Source of the DNA: a virus
DNA: 31,491 nt
Virus record (IMG/VR): IMGVR_UViG_3300028837_001326
Span: 1-31,491 of that record
Direction: 5' to 3' (one strand)
Under the pieces are notes generated by a model. That model was not told where the DNA came from. It saw nothing but the letters and a program-made list of their open reading frames with translations, and ran no database searches. Position numbers and translations under genes: made by a program. Shown here in pieces: positions 1 through 7,739 of the stretch (position 1 is its first letter; each line of letters begins with the position of its first letter).

Positions 1-50
1 GATGAGATATTGCATTCAATGTGTGATCCGTTATTGCCAAGCCTTTATGG
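1..50. repeat. Terminal direct repeat, left copy
   Basis: These 50 bases are identical to 31442-31491, the last 50 bases of the window. The portal reading frame continues exactly in phase when the two copies are merged. This is what an assembler overlap on a circular or circularly permuted genome looks like. It is less likely to be a biological terminal repeat, because it lies inside a coding region. The unique length is about 31,441 bp. Confidence 0.95.
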
Positions 51-879
51 TAACAGTAAAGAGATAAGCTGCCTCAAAACTATCTTAAGTATTTTTGCTA
101 TGGACCAGTTTAACCTTACCACTTATGGCAAAGGCAAACTTGCACAAATCTTATGCTTCAACGGTATGACGCAAGAGCAAGCTAACACTTTAGCCCAGGA
201 AGCTCAGAAACAAATAGACACTCAAGAACTTGACCCGCGCACAGGGGAACGAGTAAACTCATTGCTTACCCTATTCTTAGGTGCAACTGATAAAGGCGTC
301 ACCAACGTTAATGCGATGCCGCCTAGCGAGAAAATGCAGAGTCTTGACTGGCGAAAACTATGGCGAGAAGTCATCCATTCAATCTATGGAGTGCAAGATG
401 TTGTGGCCGGTGGAATGGAACCAGGTAAAACAGGGCAAAATCCAAGAATGAAGTTAGACGTGAACAACAACACGACGGAAATGTACCAGAAAGCATTTGA
501 AGACCCATTCAACAATGTGGTTGTGTCTAAACTAGGCGTGACAGACTGGATGTTTGTGTTTAACCCGGTTGAAGAGAAAGATGAGATGCAAGATGTAACC
601 GTGCTTAACGCGAAACTGGATGCTCTGCAGAAAGCTGTAGATTTAGGGTTGCAAGTGGAGTTGACGGATGAAGGTGAAGTTAAAGTCGGCGGCAAACCCT
701 TATCGTTAGAAGAGAAAAATCAGATGCGCATGGAACAGTTTCAGCAGACGGCTAAACCTGAAGGCGAACAGGCATTTCAGGGTAAGCAGCCGTTCAGGCA
801 AGAAAACGTTTTTGCTACAGAGAAAAGCAAGAAAAAATGGTTAGTACAGGAAGTGGAGGTGAACCAAAACGTTGAATGA
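1..879 (+). CDS. Portal protein, C-terminal part (continues from 30701)
   Basis: This is the C-terminal 292 codons of the portal protein, whose N-terminal part starts at 30701. Joined through the 50-base overlap the protein is 539 residues, normal for a tailed-virus portal. The portal is the dodecameric ring at one capsid vertex through which terminase pumps DNA and to which the neck binds. Identification rests on position directly after terminase, on length, and on the mixed alpha/beta sequence; no catalytic motif is expected. The last 60 residues are rich in Gln, Glu and Lys. The stop overlaps the TTG start of the next gene by 8 bases. The in-frame TTG at 10 is not the real start. Confidence 0.85.
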   Translation, partial: DEILHSMCDPLLPSLYGNSKEISCLKTILSIFAMDQFNLTTYGKGKLAQILCFNGMTQEQANTLAQEAQKQIDTQELDPRTGERVNSLLTLFLGATDKGVTNVNAMPPSEKMQSLDWRKLWREVIHSIYGVQDVVAGGMEPGKTGQNPRMKLDVNNNTTEMYQKAFEDPFNNVVVSKLGVTDWMFVFNPVEEKDEMQDVTVLNAKLDALQKAVDLGLQVELTDEGEVKVGGKPLSLEEKNQMRMEQFQQTAKPEGEQAFQGKQPFRQENVFATEKSKKKWLVQEVEVNQNVE

Positions 880-1132
880 AGAGAAAAAGAAGCAGGCGGC
901 GCTAGAGTTTGCTCAGACTCAGCCTATTCGGTGGGACGCTTTCTTGGCAAAGTGGCTAAAGGAACATTCAGAACCAACCGAAACCGTTGAACCAGAAGTA
1001 GCTGAACCGGAGCCAATTGAACCTGTCGCTACGAGCCCGGAGGCAACTGTTGAAGTTGAAGAAACCGTTGAAGTTGCAGAAGTGAAGAAACGGAAGGTGG
1101 TGCCTAGGAAAGTGAAGGCGGCAGACTCATGA
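872..1132 (+). CDS. Acidic Pro/Glu/Val-rich protein of unknown function
   Basis: Predicted 86 residues. The TTG start at 872 overlaps the portal stop and is preceded by a strong GGAGGTGA ribosome site at 855-862. Residues 1-30 look helical. Residues 32-70 are a low-complexity acidic stretch of Glu, Pro and Val, and the last 15 residues are strongly basic. No known domain is recognised. Position right after portal in a head-gene operon suggests a portal-associated or assembly role, but that is inference. The stop is coupled by ATGA to the next gene. Confidence 0.7.
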   Translation: MNEEKKKQAALEFAQTQPIRWDAFLAKWLKEHSEPTETVEPEVAEPEPIEPVATSPEATVEVEETVEVAEVKKRKVVPRKVKAADS

Positions 1133-1494
1133 CTCAAGAAGGAATATACAGCAAGGGCAAGAAACTGCTCAAAAAACAGGCGCAACCTACTCTAAAAAAG
1201 ATCAAGCCTGTAAGTACGCCAATACCTTCTAGCTTAGTTGAAAACCAAATGGACATTAGGGAACTAGACCAGAAGTTAAGGGTTAAACGTGAAGCTCAAC
1301 AGCAAATCGTTGGGTCCATTGCTGAGAGTCTTAGAAAGGAATTGCCGGGGGTTGATGAGGAGTTGAGACGCCAAGTTGCGAGTGTGTTGGTTGCTGTTGA
1401 AACATTGAAGATGCGGCTTGCGGAGTTGAAGAGTCCGAACTGGGATCTTGAGCATGAAGTATTGCAAAAACTGAATAGGGTGTTGTCTGAATGA
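1129..1494 (+). CDS. Helical coiled-coil protein of unknown function
   Basis: Predicted 121 residues, ATG overlapping the previous stop by 4 bases. The first 30 residues are very basic (Lys-rich) and the rest is strongly helical with heptad-like Leu/Val spacing, consistent with a coiled coil from about residue 45 to 120. There is no recognisable family. It lies between portal and the first beta-rich structural gene, so a minor head or assembly factor is possible. The basic N-terminus could bind DNA or the acidic neighbour encoded at 872; this is speculation. Confidence 0.65.
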   Translation: MTQEGIYSKGKKLLKKQAQPTLKKIKPVSTPIPSSLVENQMDIRELDQKLRVKREAQQQIVGSIAESLRKELPGVDEELRRQVASVLVAVETLKMRLAELKSPNWDLEHEVLQKLNRVLSE

Positions 1495-1499
1495 TTTGG

Positions 1500-1515
1500 G
1501 TTTGCGTCAGCAAAC
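1500..1515 (+). other. Perfect stem-loop in intergenic gap
   Basis: GTTTGC (1500-1505), loop GTCA, GCAAAC (1510-1515): a perfect 6-bp stem with a 4-base loop, in the 62-base gap between two genes. It has no T-run after it, so a bacterial-type terminator is unlikely. An mRNA processing or stability element is possible. Confidence 0.4.
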
Positions 1516-1556
1516 GAGAAAAAATTACGATAATAAATTGAGGAGGTAAAAAGAAA

Positions 1557-2126
1557 ATGGTTGCAGATTTGAGTGTGTATTTCGACTTCGGAGGAACCGA
1601 CAACAATCCTGGAACAGAGCAAGACACTGACGCTTTAGGACCACCAAACATACGATTTAAAGTGGCTGACGACGCTACGATAGACAGTAGCGACCCAATT
1701 CCGATCCCCGCAGCTGGAAGCAACTATAGCTATTGGAAACAAATCTATCTTTACTGTGACACGGCACCGTCTACACAGGTTGACAACATAAGGTTTTACA
1801 CAGATGGCGGAGGGTTTGGCACAGGCATAACAGTGAATGCTGGCGACGAATTTCCAGTTAAGAATAGTGGTGCGAACACTGGGTATGATGTGGCTGACGC
1901 GGCGGAAACCATGACGAACCATACGGACATAACCGCAGTAACGGACGCTTTCACTTTCACAAGTGGCGCCCCTCTTAGCGGTCCAAGCATCAGTGAAGCA
2001 GGCAACATTATCGACGCTATTGGCGAAACAACAAACTACCTAGTATTGCAGATGGTTGTGGCTTCTACGGCGAGCCCAGGCGACTTAACCAACGAAACAT
2101 TCACTTTCAAGTACGACGAAATCTAA
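1557..2126 (+). CDS. Beta-rich putative virion structural protein
   Basis: Predicted 189 residues with a strong upstream GAGGAGGT ribosome site. The sequence is rich in Asp, Thr, Gly and aromatic residues and is predicted to be mostly beta-strand, with few Lys residues, typical of exposed virion proteins. No signal peptide or transmembrane segment is visible. A decoration, fibre-base or capsid-surface role is plausible from composition and from its own strong translation signal. No named family is recognised. Confidence 0.6.
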   Translation: MVADLSVYFDFGGTDNNPGTEQDTDALGPPNIRFKVADDATIDSSDPIPIPAAGSNYSYWKQIYLYCDTAPSTQVDNIRFYTDGGGFGTGITVNAGDEFPVKNSGANTGYDVADAAETMTNHTDITAVTDAFTFTSGAPLSGPSISEAGNIIDAIGETTNYLVLQMVVASTASPGDLTNETFTFKYDEI

Positions 2127-2146
2127 GCGGAGGAGGCTCCAATACA

Positions 2147-2530
2147 ATGGAGTGGAAAGCGATTTACACAGACGGCACATGCTTGCCTCAGTTTAACGAG
2201 GATGGTAGTGAAAACAAGTACGGCGACATTGAAAGGGCTAAACTGAAAGAGTTCCACCTGATTCAGCATAAGCAAATTATGGCTGTAGTTCATTTAGACG
2301 TGAAGAAACGGTTGATTTATCGCAGGCGTGTAGCTCAATACGTGACGGGCCCAAAAGCTGGGCTTAGAGAAGCTGTTTACCTTGTCGGCTGGCAAGAAAA
2401 ACGCGGCCGCGTAAACATTCAAGTTGTTTGCTTCGTGTTTGAAGATGGGCATATAGAGGTTTTGGATCGTTTCCGTGAGAAGCACCCGTGGTTTTACAGC
2501 GTCAACTTTTTGCCTGAGGAACGAGTTTAA
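2147..2530 (+). CDS. Conserved phage-type protein of unknown function
   Basis: Predicted 127 residues with a good GGAGG site. The N-terminal pattern W-K-A-x-Y-x-D-G-T followed by Q-F-N-E-D-G and E-N-K-Y-x-D-I-x-R resembles a small family seen in many tailed phages near head genes, recalled from memory and not verified here. A basic stretch K-K-R-L-I-Y-R-R-R-V lies near residues 53-62. It is alpha/beta with no membrane segment. Its stop is coupled by TAATG to a 33-residue gene. Confidence 0.65.
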   Translation: MEWKAIYTDGTCLPQFNEDGSENKYGDIERAKLKEFHLIQHKQIMAVVHLDVKKRLIYRRRVAQYVTGPKAGLREAVYLVGWQEKRGRVNIQVVCFVFEDGHIEVLDRFREKHPWFYSVNFLPEERV

Positions 2531-2631
2531 TGGCGACTTTTGCTTGTTCCGAGAATGAAAAACTTGAGACTATCACTGTTTATCTTACCGTCGAACAAGT
2601 CGTTAAACTTGTGAAGTGGTGGCGTGAGTAA
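2530..2631 (+). CDS. 33-residue small protein
   Basis: A short frame coding 33 residues, linked at both ends by TAATG overlaps (start A shared with the stop of the gene before, stop A shared with the ATG at 2631). The double coupling makes it more credible than length alone would. The sequence is an acidic N-terminal half followed by an amphipathic helix ending in two Trp. Function unknown. Confidence 0.5.
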   Translation: MATFACSENEKLETITVYLTVEQVVKLVKWWRE

Positions 2632-3872
2632 TGCCGTGTTTTGGAAAGCAAACAGACTGTGATGGCGATGAAGGCGGTCAAAATTTCACTGCCGCAAACG
2701 ATAGAATTTACCTTCTTAAAGCCACGTTATCAGAGGATGGTAATGTTACTAGAATCAGTTTCTACGGCCGGTCTGTTTCCGGCAATAATTACATGCAGTG
2801 TGCCATTTATGATGATGACGGTGGCGAACCTGATGCCCGTCAAGGCGTAACTAATGAAGTTCTTGTCAGCACTAATCTGCAGTGGTGGGATTTCACCTGT
2901 GATATTGATTTAACTGCTGGCACCTATTGGATTGGCTGGAACCAAAAAACTGAGGGTAGTTCTCCCCGATATTATTTTGATAGTGTGTCCGGCGCAGCCC
3001 GTTATAAGAGTGGCATGGAATATGACGATGGTTTTCCAGCGTCTATGCCATCTATGAGTAATTTAGATAAGGAACTTAGCATTTTCGCGGAGTACACGAC
3101 GGGTGGAGCAACCTATACTAAAACGTTCACTGGCGACGCATTTCTAGAAGCTACCCAAACCAAAACATTAACGACAGACGCTTATCTCCTCAAAGAATAC
3201 CTCAAAACATTCGCGGCAGATGCTATCTTACAAAGCACAGTTGGAAAATCGTTCACAGCCGACGCAATACTAAAGCTGACGGCAACCAAAACCGCCACGA
3301 TCGACGCGTTCCTGAGACAGGTTTACACTAAAACCTTCGCAGCCGATGCCATACTGAAAGCTACATACACAAAAACTTTTGATGTCGATGCGGTTCTGAG
3401 CACGCCTGACACGAAAACCTTTGATGTCGACGCTTTCTTAGAAGCGACAAAGACAAAAACATTAGCGGCAGACGCGTATCTTCAGAAACCATACACGAAA
3501 ACACTAACAATCGACGCCTACATTCAACAAGCCCTAACAAAAACCCTAACTGTAGACGCTTACTTACAAGCACCACAAGCCGCAAGCTTCGCAATAGATG
3601 CCTACTTACAAGCAACGCAAACAAAGACTTTCAGCATAGACGCAATCATAACTGCCGTCGCAACACACACTAAAACTTTCACGATAGACGCGTTTCTCCA
3701 GGCATCTTTAACAAAAACGTTTAGTGTAGATGCAATCGTTGGAGTTGCCGCCCCGCCAAGTGAAGTAAGTATCTGGCTTGAGCCCAAACGTAAACGTCGT
3801 TTGCCGTTACCCCGCGACACGCTGGAAGCAATTCAAGAGTATTTAGAGTTGAAAGTGCAACAAAATGTCTGA
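2631..3872 (+). CDS. Beta-sandwich protein with 15 tandem 14-residue repeats
   Basis: Predicted 413 residues. Residues 1 to about 157 look like a beta-sandwich, with the A-I-Y-D-D-x-G-G-x-P and G-T-Y-W-I-G-W patterns seen in phage and secreted carbohydrate-binding-like domains. Residues 163-374 are 15 tandem copies of a 14-residue unit with consensus T-K-T-F-x-x-D-A-x-L-x-x-x-x, one copy carrying two extra residues. The C-terminus (about 40 residues) is basic then helical. A fibrous virion surface or host-contact protein is the best guess. It sits among head genes rather than with the two spikes, and its stop overlaps the next gene by 8 bases. Confidence 0.75.
   Translation: MPCFGKQTDCDGDEGGQNFTAANDRIYLLKATLSEDGNVTRISFYGRSVSGNNYMQCAIYDDDGGEPDARQGVTNEVLVSTNLQWWDFTCDIDLTAGTYWIGWNQKTEGSSPRYYFDSVSGAARYKSGMEYDDGFPASMPSMSNLDKELSIFAEYTTGGATYTKTFTGDAFLEATQTKTLTTDAYLLKEYLKTFAADAILQSTVGKSFTADAILKLTATKTATIDAFLRQVYTKTFAADAILKATYTKTFDVDAVLSTPDTKTFDVDAFLEATKTKTLAADAYLQKPYTKTLTIDAYIQQALTKTLTVDAYLQAPQAASFAIDAYLQATQTKTFSIDAIITAVATHTKTFTIDAFLQASLTKTFSVDAIVGVAAPPSEVSIWLEPKRKRRLPLPRDTLEAIQEYLELKVQQNV
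3117..3752 (+). repeat. Coding tandem repeat, 15 x 42 bp
   Basis: DNA encoding the 14-residue repeats of the protein at 2631-3872. Unit length is 42 bp, with one unit of 48 bp. Copies are divergent at DNA level but keep K-T-F or K-T-L and D-A-hydrophobic-Leu, implying selection on the protein. There is no spacer structure, so this is not a CRISPR array. Confidence 0.9.
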
Positions 3873-4200
3873 AACGGCAGATATAATAGGTGTTGTAGAG
3901 GCGGTTAAGGCAGTACAGAGAATTAAGCTGGAGCATAGGCATGAGCCTGGACCTACTGCAACTTTCTTTAGTGAACATGACGTTTGGCTTTACGTTGCGG
4001 TTATAGACTCAAAAGTTTGTGAGGCTTGCCGAGAAAACGAAAAGTGGAGCGACATACATGGTGGCTTTAAGGGAGATCATTTACGGAGTCATTTCCCTTA
4101 TCTTGAGATTATAGATGTGAACACAATTGCGGCGAATGTTCATCCAAACTGTCGATGCTACTTAACACGAAAACTAGAACATGAAACACCACAAGTATAG
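3865..4200 (+). CDS. Stand-alone MuF/SPP1-gp7 C-terminal-like minor head domain
   Basis: Predicted 111 residues. It has C-E-A-C at about 53-56 after D-S-K-V, and H-P-N-C-R-C near residue 94, the signature of the C-terminal domain of phage minor head proteins (Mu gpF / SPP1 gp7 group). Those proteins sit at the portal vertex and are normally 250 or more residues; here only the Cys/His domain is present. The four Cys and the His probably bind a metal or form disulphides. The gene at 14432 encodes a second such domain. The start overlaps the previous stop by 8 bases. Confidence 0.75.
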   Translation: MSETADIIGVVEAVKAVQRIKLEHRHEPGPTATFFSEHDVWLYVAVIDSKVCEACRENEKWSDIHGGFKGDHLRSHFPYLEIIDVNTIAANVHPNCRCYLTRKLEHETPQV

Positions 4201-4250
4201 TTTATTACGTGTTTACCTAGCCTATTTAGCGTAAAAAGAGGTGATTGTGT

Positions 4251-4334
4251 ATGCCTAAAGGAGAAAGACGCGAGAAATGTTTAGAAACTGGACGGAAACC
4301 TACTCATCCTCGTAAACATAAAAATTGGAAGTGA
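4251..4334 (+). CDS. 27-residue basic small protein
   Basis: A short frame of 27 residues preceded by a GAGGTGAT ribosome site at 4239-4246 and followed one base later by the protease ATG. It is about one-third Lys/Arg, with three His/Pro pairs or neighbours and one Cys. Tight packing and a good ribosome site support it. No function is recognised. Confidence 0.55.
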   Translation: MPKGERREKCLETGRKPTHPRKHKNWK

Positions 4335-4335
4335 A

Positions 4336-5265
4336 ATGAAAATGCCATTTGCAAGATGGGAAAACTTTAGAGAATGTGAATTAGAAATGATAGATACGGG
4401 ACATGATGAAGAGTCAGCTAAGAAAATCTGCGGGGCAATACAGGCAAGAGCCGAGAAAGGACAGCTCTATAAGAGTGTGGATCAGCAGAACTATGATATA
4501 ATCTGTAAAAGTGACAGTGAACTTGTGATCGGTGGATTTGCCAGTTGGGAACTGGTTGACCCTGAAAACGACCTCGTCACAACCCGGGCACAGACTAGAT
4601 ATTTGCAGAAACTGTTTAAACTGCCTCGGGAATACCGCAACATCATGGTTGGACATAGCAACTACAAAATCGGGGAACCCCTCCTCAAATACGTGAAGGA
4701 TGGGCATGAATATTTTAGCCACGTCAACGAGAAAGGCCTCTACCTAGTAGCTACAATTAGAAATGACAGTTTCAAGACGACTCAGAAATGGCGCGAAAAA
4801 ATCTTGAAAGGCGAAATGAGCATGTATAGCATCGCTGGGTTGCCGCTTGAAAGTGAAATTGTTGATGAAGGTGGAACTAAAATCCGTAAAATCTACGATA
4901 CTGAACCGTGGGAAATCACGATTTGCGAGAAAGGTGTTAATCCCAAAACTAAATTCAAAATATTAGCTAAACAAGAGCCCAAGAGCGATGAAGAAAGAGC
5001 TAAAGCACATTTCAACATTACTGACGAAGAGTGGAATAAACTAACTGAAGAACAAAAGAAAACATTGATTGATAAGCTTCCGGCTCGCGGTTCAGCTAGT
5101 AAACAGAAGAGCGGTCCAACGCCGGGAATAGAGTATGACGTGGTGAAAATCACGGCGGTTCCGAATCAAATAGTGCTTGTTGAACGAGTTAAGGAAATAA
5201 GCAAAGCAGACATCGAGGCTGTTCTTGTTAAACACGGTTTCAACAAGTCAATAAAGAAATCATAG
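4336..5265 (+). CDS. Prohead protease (XkdF/HK97-type serine protease)
   Basis: Predicted 309 residues. The N-terminal segment (residues 4-40), with C-E-L-E-M, D-E-E-S-A-K-K-I-C-G-A-I-Q, is the conserved leader seen in XkdF-like capsid proteases. The protease core follows: strand I-G-G-F-A-S-W near 65-71, a likely catalytic His at 107 (M-V-G-H-S-N) and Ser at 165 (M-Y-S-I-A-G), matching the His/Ser arrangement of herpesvirus/HK97 prohead proteases. The enzyme would cleave scaffold and capsid protein during head maturation. Residues 215-309 are a charged tail with possible self-cleavage or scaffold-contact function. Scaffold and capsid genes follow directly. Confidence 0.85.
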   Translation: MKMPFARWENFRECELEMIDTGHDEESAKKICGAIQARAEKGQLYKSVDQQNYDIICKSDSELVIGGFASWELVDPENDLVTTRAQTRYLQKLFKLPREYRNIMVGHSNYKIGEPLLKYVKDGHEYFSHVNEKGLYLVATIRNDSFKTTQKWREKILKGEMSMYSIAGLPLESEIVDEGGTKIRKIYDTEPWEITICEKGVNPKTKFKILAKQEPKSDEERAKAHFNITDEEWNKLTEEQKKTLIDKLPARGSASKQKSGPTPGIEYDVVKITAVPNQIVLVERVKEISKADIEAVLVKHGFNKSIKKS

Positions 5266-5268
5266 TCA

Positions 5269-5299
5269 TGCTCCCTGCCTCTGAAAAGGCGTGAGAGCA
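5269..5299 (+). other. Intergenic hairpin between protease and scaffold
   Basis: Inverted repeat: TGCTC (5269-5273) pairs with GAGCA (5295-5299), and GCCT (5277-5280) pairs with AGGC (5287-5290) around a CTGAAA loop, with an internal loop between. It lies in the 60-base gap before the scaffold gene. It could be an mRNA processing or stability site separating low-level protease from high-level scaffold/capsid expression. No T-run follows. Confidence 0.45.
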
Positions 5300-5325
5300 A
5301 TAAATAAAAATGGAGAAAAAAGAAA

Positions 5326-5811
5326 ATGAGCGAAGAAACACCAACAGAAAAACCGAAAGATGAACATGGATGTATAATCGATGAAGAACTATGGAACGAG
5401 GAAACTGGAAAATGCGAGCTAATCACAACCGCTGAAACGGCACCAACTGAAACCCCAGCAATAAAAGCCACAGACGCACCACTGATAGACCGCATAATGA
5501 ATGTTATGTCAGAAGTGATGAACAAGAAACTCGGCGACTTTGAAAAGAAAATCGACGCTAAAATCGATGTGATATTGAAGGGCAAAGAAGTTGAAATAGA
5601 ACAAGCCTTGAGAAAAGGCTTTGGACTGGAAAATGACCCAGTAGTGCACATGAGCGACCTCATTGAACACGGCAGAAAACTAGCCTTAGCAAAAGCAGAA
5701 ACTGACAAGCGTACACCGGGAGCGGAAACACCGGCAGGACCTGAAGGCAACGTGAAGTTGAGTCCTGTAGACCAGATGTTTGCGAAAGCAAAGAAAGGAG
5801 AGTTAGCATAA
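5326..5811 (+). CDS. Putative capsid scaffold protein
   Basis: Predicted 161 residues between the protease and major capsid genes, the usual place for scaffold. It is acidic, helical and Lys/Glu-rich with a coiled-coil-like middle (about residues 55-110). The N-terminal segment contains C-I-I-D-E-E-L-W-N-E-E-T-G-K-C, a two-Cys motif often found at the start of phage head-assembly proteins. Scaffold guides capsid assembly and is removed by the protease. A purine-rich site precedes the ATG, and the stop is coupled by TAATG to the capsid gene. Confidence 0.75.
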   Translation: MSEETPTEKPKDEHGCIIDEELWNEETGKCELITTAETAPTETPAIKATDAPLIDRIMNVMSEVMNKKLGDFEKKIDAKIDVILKGKEVEIEQALRKGFGLENDPVVHMSDLIEHGRKLALAKAETDKRTPGAETPAGPEGNVKLSPVDQMFAKAKKGELA

Positions 5812-7133
5812 TGGTATCCAAAATAGACATAAACTTTGAACAGTATCTCCAAAACTACTACAACCAACCATACGGGCAAGGAAGACTGGCTGACCCACGC
5901 GCCAAAACTGATCCATTGTACAAAGGCGCAACCATGACCGGTCTAACCTATGTTAGCGCAACAAGCTGGTTTGATCCAGTGTATAGTGCACAAGTCGCTT
6001 TAGACGGCTTAACCCGAAGCACAAGCATCTTCAAACTCTTGCCGAAAACCACGTACCAACAGAAAGGCGACAGCTTACAAGCGATACTTGCAGAAAAAAC
6101 AGAAGGCATCTACCAGACAGGTGAGTCAGGCTTAATCTTCACCACAGAAACCACAGTGCCAACCATAACAGACTACGACAGCATTATCCCAGCCGTTAAT
6201 CACACGGAGTGGGAAGACACGATAATGGCGACAGAACTCAGCAAAATCCAACGCAGCCGCGCAGTCATGAACCCCGACCTGCAAAAACAATATGAAACAG
6301 GCTTGTTCTGGGATTCAATAGACAGGCAACTCGCAGGAGTCGTCAACGATCCAGACGGCACGCCAAACGGCTTCGGTTGCGACATGCCTGCAACCGACGG
6401 CACATACGCACAAATCGAATGCATCGACAGAATCTGCACAGACCAAACAGAACAGGGCGCAACCTATCTTAGCGCAACCACAGACGGAGACATTTACTGG
6501 AACAACACTGGACTCGCGGGAACAGCAAGAGCAGATAGAGACTCAGTCGCAACGATGGACGCACAAGTCACGTTGCCAGTTGGCAGCGTAGCCGCAGGAG
6601 TAGCATACAACATTCTGGACGAACTAGACGATTTGATGGCAACCGCTAAAGTCTACGCGAAACAACCGTACAATTACATCGGGTTATGCAGTCCTAAAGC
6701 GTTGAACAAGATTCAAAATGAGATCGACCCGAAACAACGCTTCCTAGAAGGCCAAGCAGACGTAACACAGACAATAGGCGGAGTAAGCTCAAGACCAGGC
6801 GTTGAAGGAGGCAAAGTGTCTGTTTCAAGCCTAACCATTTGCGGAGTCAAAGTGCCAATGTTCGAATCGCCATACCTGATGGGTACAGCAGCAAGCAGTT
6901 GGATATGGAAAACTAGCATGCATGATACAGGCGGAGTAGGCAACATTTACCTCTTAAACTTGGATGCTATTGAATTCAGAATGTTAGTGCCACCAACCTA
7001 TGAAAGCTGGAGAGCCTACTACGACTTGGCAGACGCACCCGCGTTCGGAAACAAACATGTTCTCTACATGATGGGCCAGTTAATCGCTTGGAACTGGCAC
7101 AGCCACGCAGCGCTGAAGTGCATCGCAACTTAA
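5811..7133 (+). CDS. Major capsid protein (HK97-fold candidate)
   Basis: Predicted 440 residues, the largest head gene, immediately after protease and scaffold, with TAATG coupling. Its length and its mix of helices and strands fit an HK97-fold capsid protein. Residues 1-45 are polar and could be the N-arm. The middle holds the long region with Q-R-S-R-A near 147 and K-Q-R-F-L-E near 305, and the C-terminus is hydrophobic and strand-rich. Codon use here is strongly biased to C/A-ending codons compared with flanking genes, as expected for a highly expressed gene. The fold is inferred from context, not seen as a motif. Confidence 0.8.
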   Translation: MVSKIDINFEQYLQNYYNQPYGQGRLADPRAKTDPLYKGATMTGLTYVSATSWFDPVYSAQVALDGLTRSTSIFKLLPKTTYQQKGDSLQAILAEKTEGIYQTGESGLIFTTETTVPTITDYDSIIPAVNHTEWEDTIMATELSKIQRSRAVMNPDLQKQYETGLFWDSIDRQLAGVVNDPDGTPNGFGCDMPATDGTYAQIECIDRICTDQTEQGATYLSATTDGDIYWNNTGLAGTARADRDSVATMDAQVTLPVGSVAAGVAYNILDELDDLMATAKVYAKQPYNYIGLCSPKALNKIQNEIDPKQRFLEGQADVTQTIGGVSSRPGVEGGKVSVSSLTICGVKVPMFESPYLMGTAASSWIWKTSMHDTGGVGNIYLLNLDAIEFRMLVPPTYESWRAYYDLADAPAFGNKHVLYMMGQLIAWNWHSHAALKCIAT

Positions 7134-7151
7134 AAGGGAGAGCTGAAGCCT

Positions 7152-7412
7152 ATGGCACCGGCATTAGCATGGAAAAGACATAACTTCGCAGGCAAGTACA
7201 AACAAATCGTCATGAAATACACATACACAACCGGCGACACAACAGTCACCGCAGCAACTGGACTCAAAAACATAGTAGCCTATTCAATCAGTCCAACAAG
7301 CGTCACAGCTAAAGCAGTGGACTTTGCAACCGTAGCCGGCGGAACAATCACCATAACCGTGGCGAACCCGCTTGCCGCATGTTACTTGTTCGTAACTGCT
7401 TGGGGGCTGTAG
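7152..7412 (+). CDS. Small beta protein, capsid decoration candidate (copy 1)
   Basis: Predicted 86 residues, 18 bases after the capsid stop, with a GGGAG site. It is all-beta with alternating Thr/Val. It is a clear paralogue of the next gene: shared features are W-K-x-x-x-F-x-G-K, an M-K-x-T-Y segment, S-P-T-S-[IV]-T-A-K, G-G-T-[IV]-T-I-T-V and C-Y-L-F. Small beta proteins directly after the capsid gene are often capsid-stabilising decoration proteins, so that is the proposed role. Confidence 0.65.
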   Translation: MAPALAWKRHNFAGKYKQIVMKYTYTTGDTTVTAATGLKNIVAYSISPTSVTAKAVDFATVAGGTITITVANPLAACYLFVTAWGL

Positions 7413-7416
7413 CACC

Positions 7417-7680
7417 GTGGCCGTCGTAACAACATGGAAGAAAATCGATTTCGTAGGCAAATGGAAAGTAGTTCACATGAAAATGACTTATAGCGCAGCA
7501 GAGACAACAATCACTTGCAAGACAGGCTTGAAAATCATTGAAGCATTCGATGTAAGCCCAACAAGTATCACAGCCAAACCAGTTGACTACATTGCCGTTT
7601 CAGGGGGCACAGTGACAATAACAGTGAACGCCCCAGGCGCCTCGTGCTACCTCTTCCTAACAGCGTATGGCGTTGGTTAA
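7417..7680 (+). CDS. Small beta protein, capsid decoration candidate (copy 2)
   Basis: Predicted 87 residues from a GTG start 5 bases after the previous stop. It shares the whole 86-residue architecture with copy 1, including S-P-T-S-I-T-A-K and the C-terminal C-Y-L-F-L-T-A. A tandem duplication followed by divergence is the simplest explanation. The two may form a mixed oligomer on the capsid, or one may be a neck component. Confidence 0.65.
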   Translation: MAVVTTWKKIDFVGKWKVVHMKMTYSAAETTITCKTGLKIIEAFDVSPTSITAKPVDYIAVSGGTVTITVNAPGASCYLFLTAYGVG

Positions 7681-7739
7681 AAAACACCCTTTCTTAGTGA
7701 AAACGTAAGCCTCGGAACCAATGTTTTGCGGTATGTCAA

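Noticed and set aside
1491-1541. 16-codon frame with ATGA overlap
   Set aside because: Too short, no ribosome site of its own, and it spans the stem-loop; probably chance.
3117-3752. CRISPR-like or minisatellite array
   Set aside because: The repeats are in frame, diverged at DNA level and conserved at protein level, with no spacers.
5166-5879. 237-codon open frame on the minus strand
   Set aside because: It lies antisense to the protease tail, scaffold and capsid start, all of which have strong support. Composition is typical of an antisense shadow.
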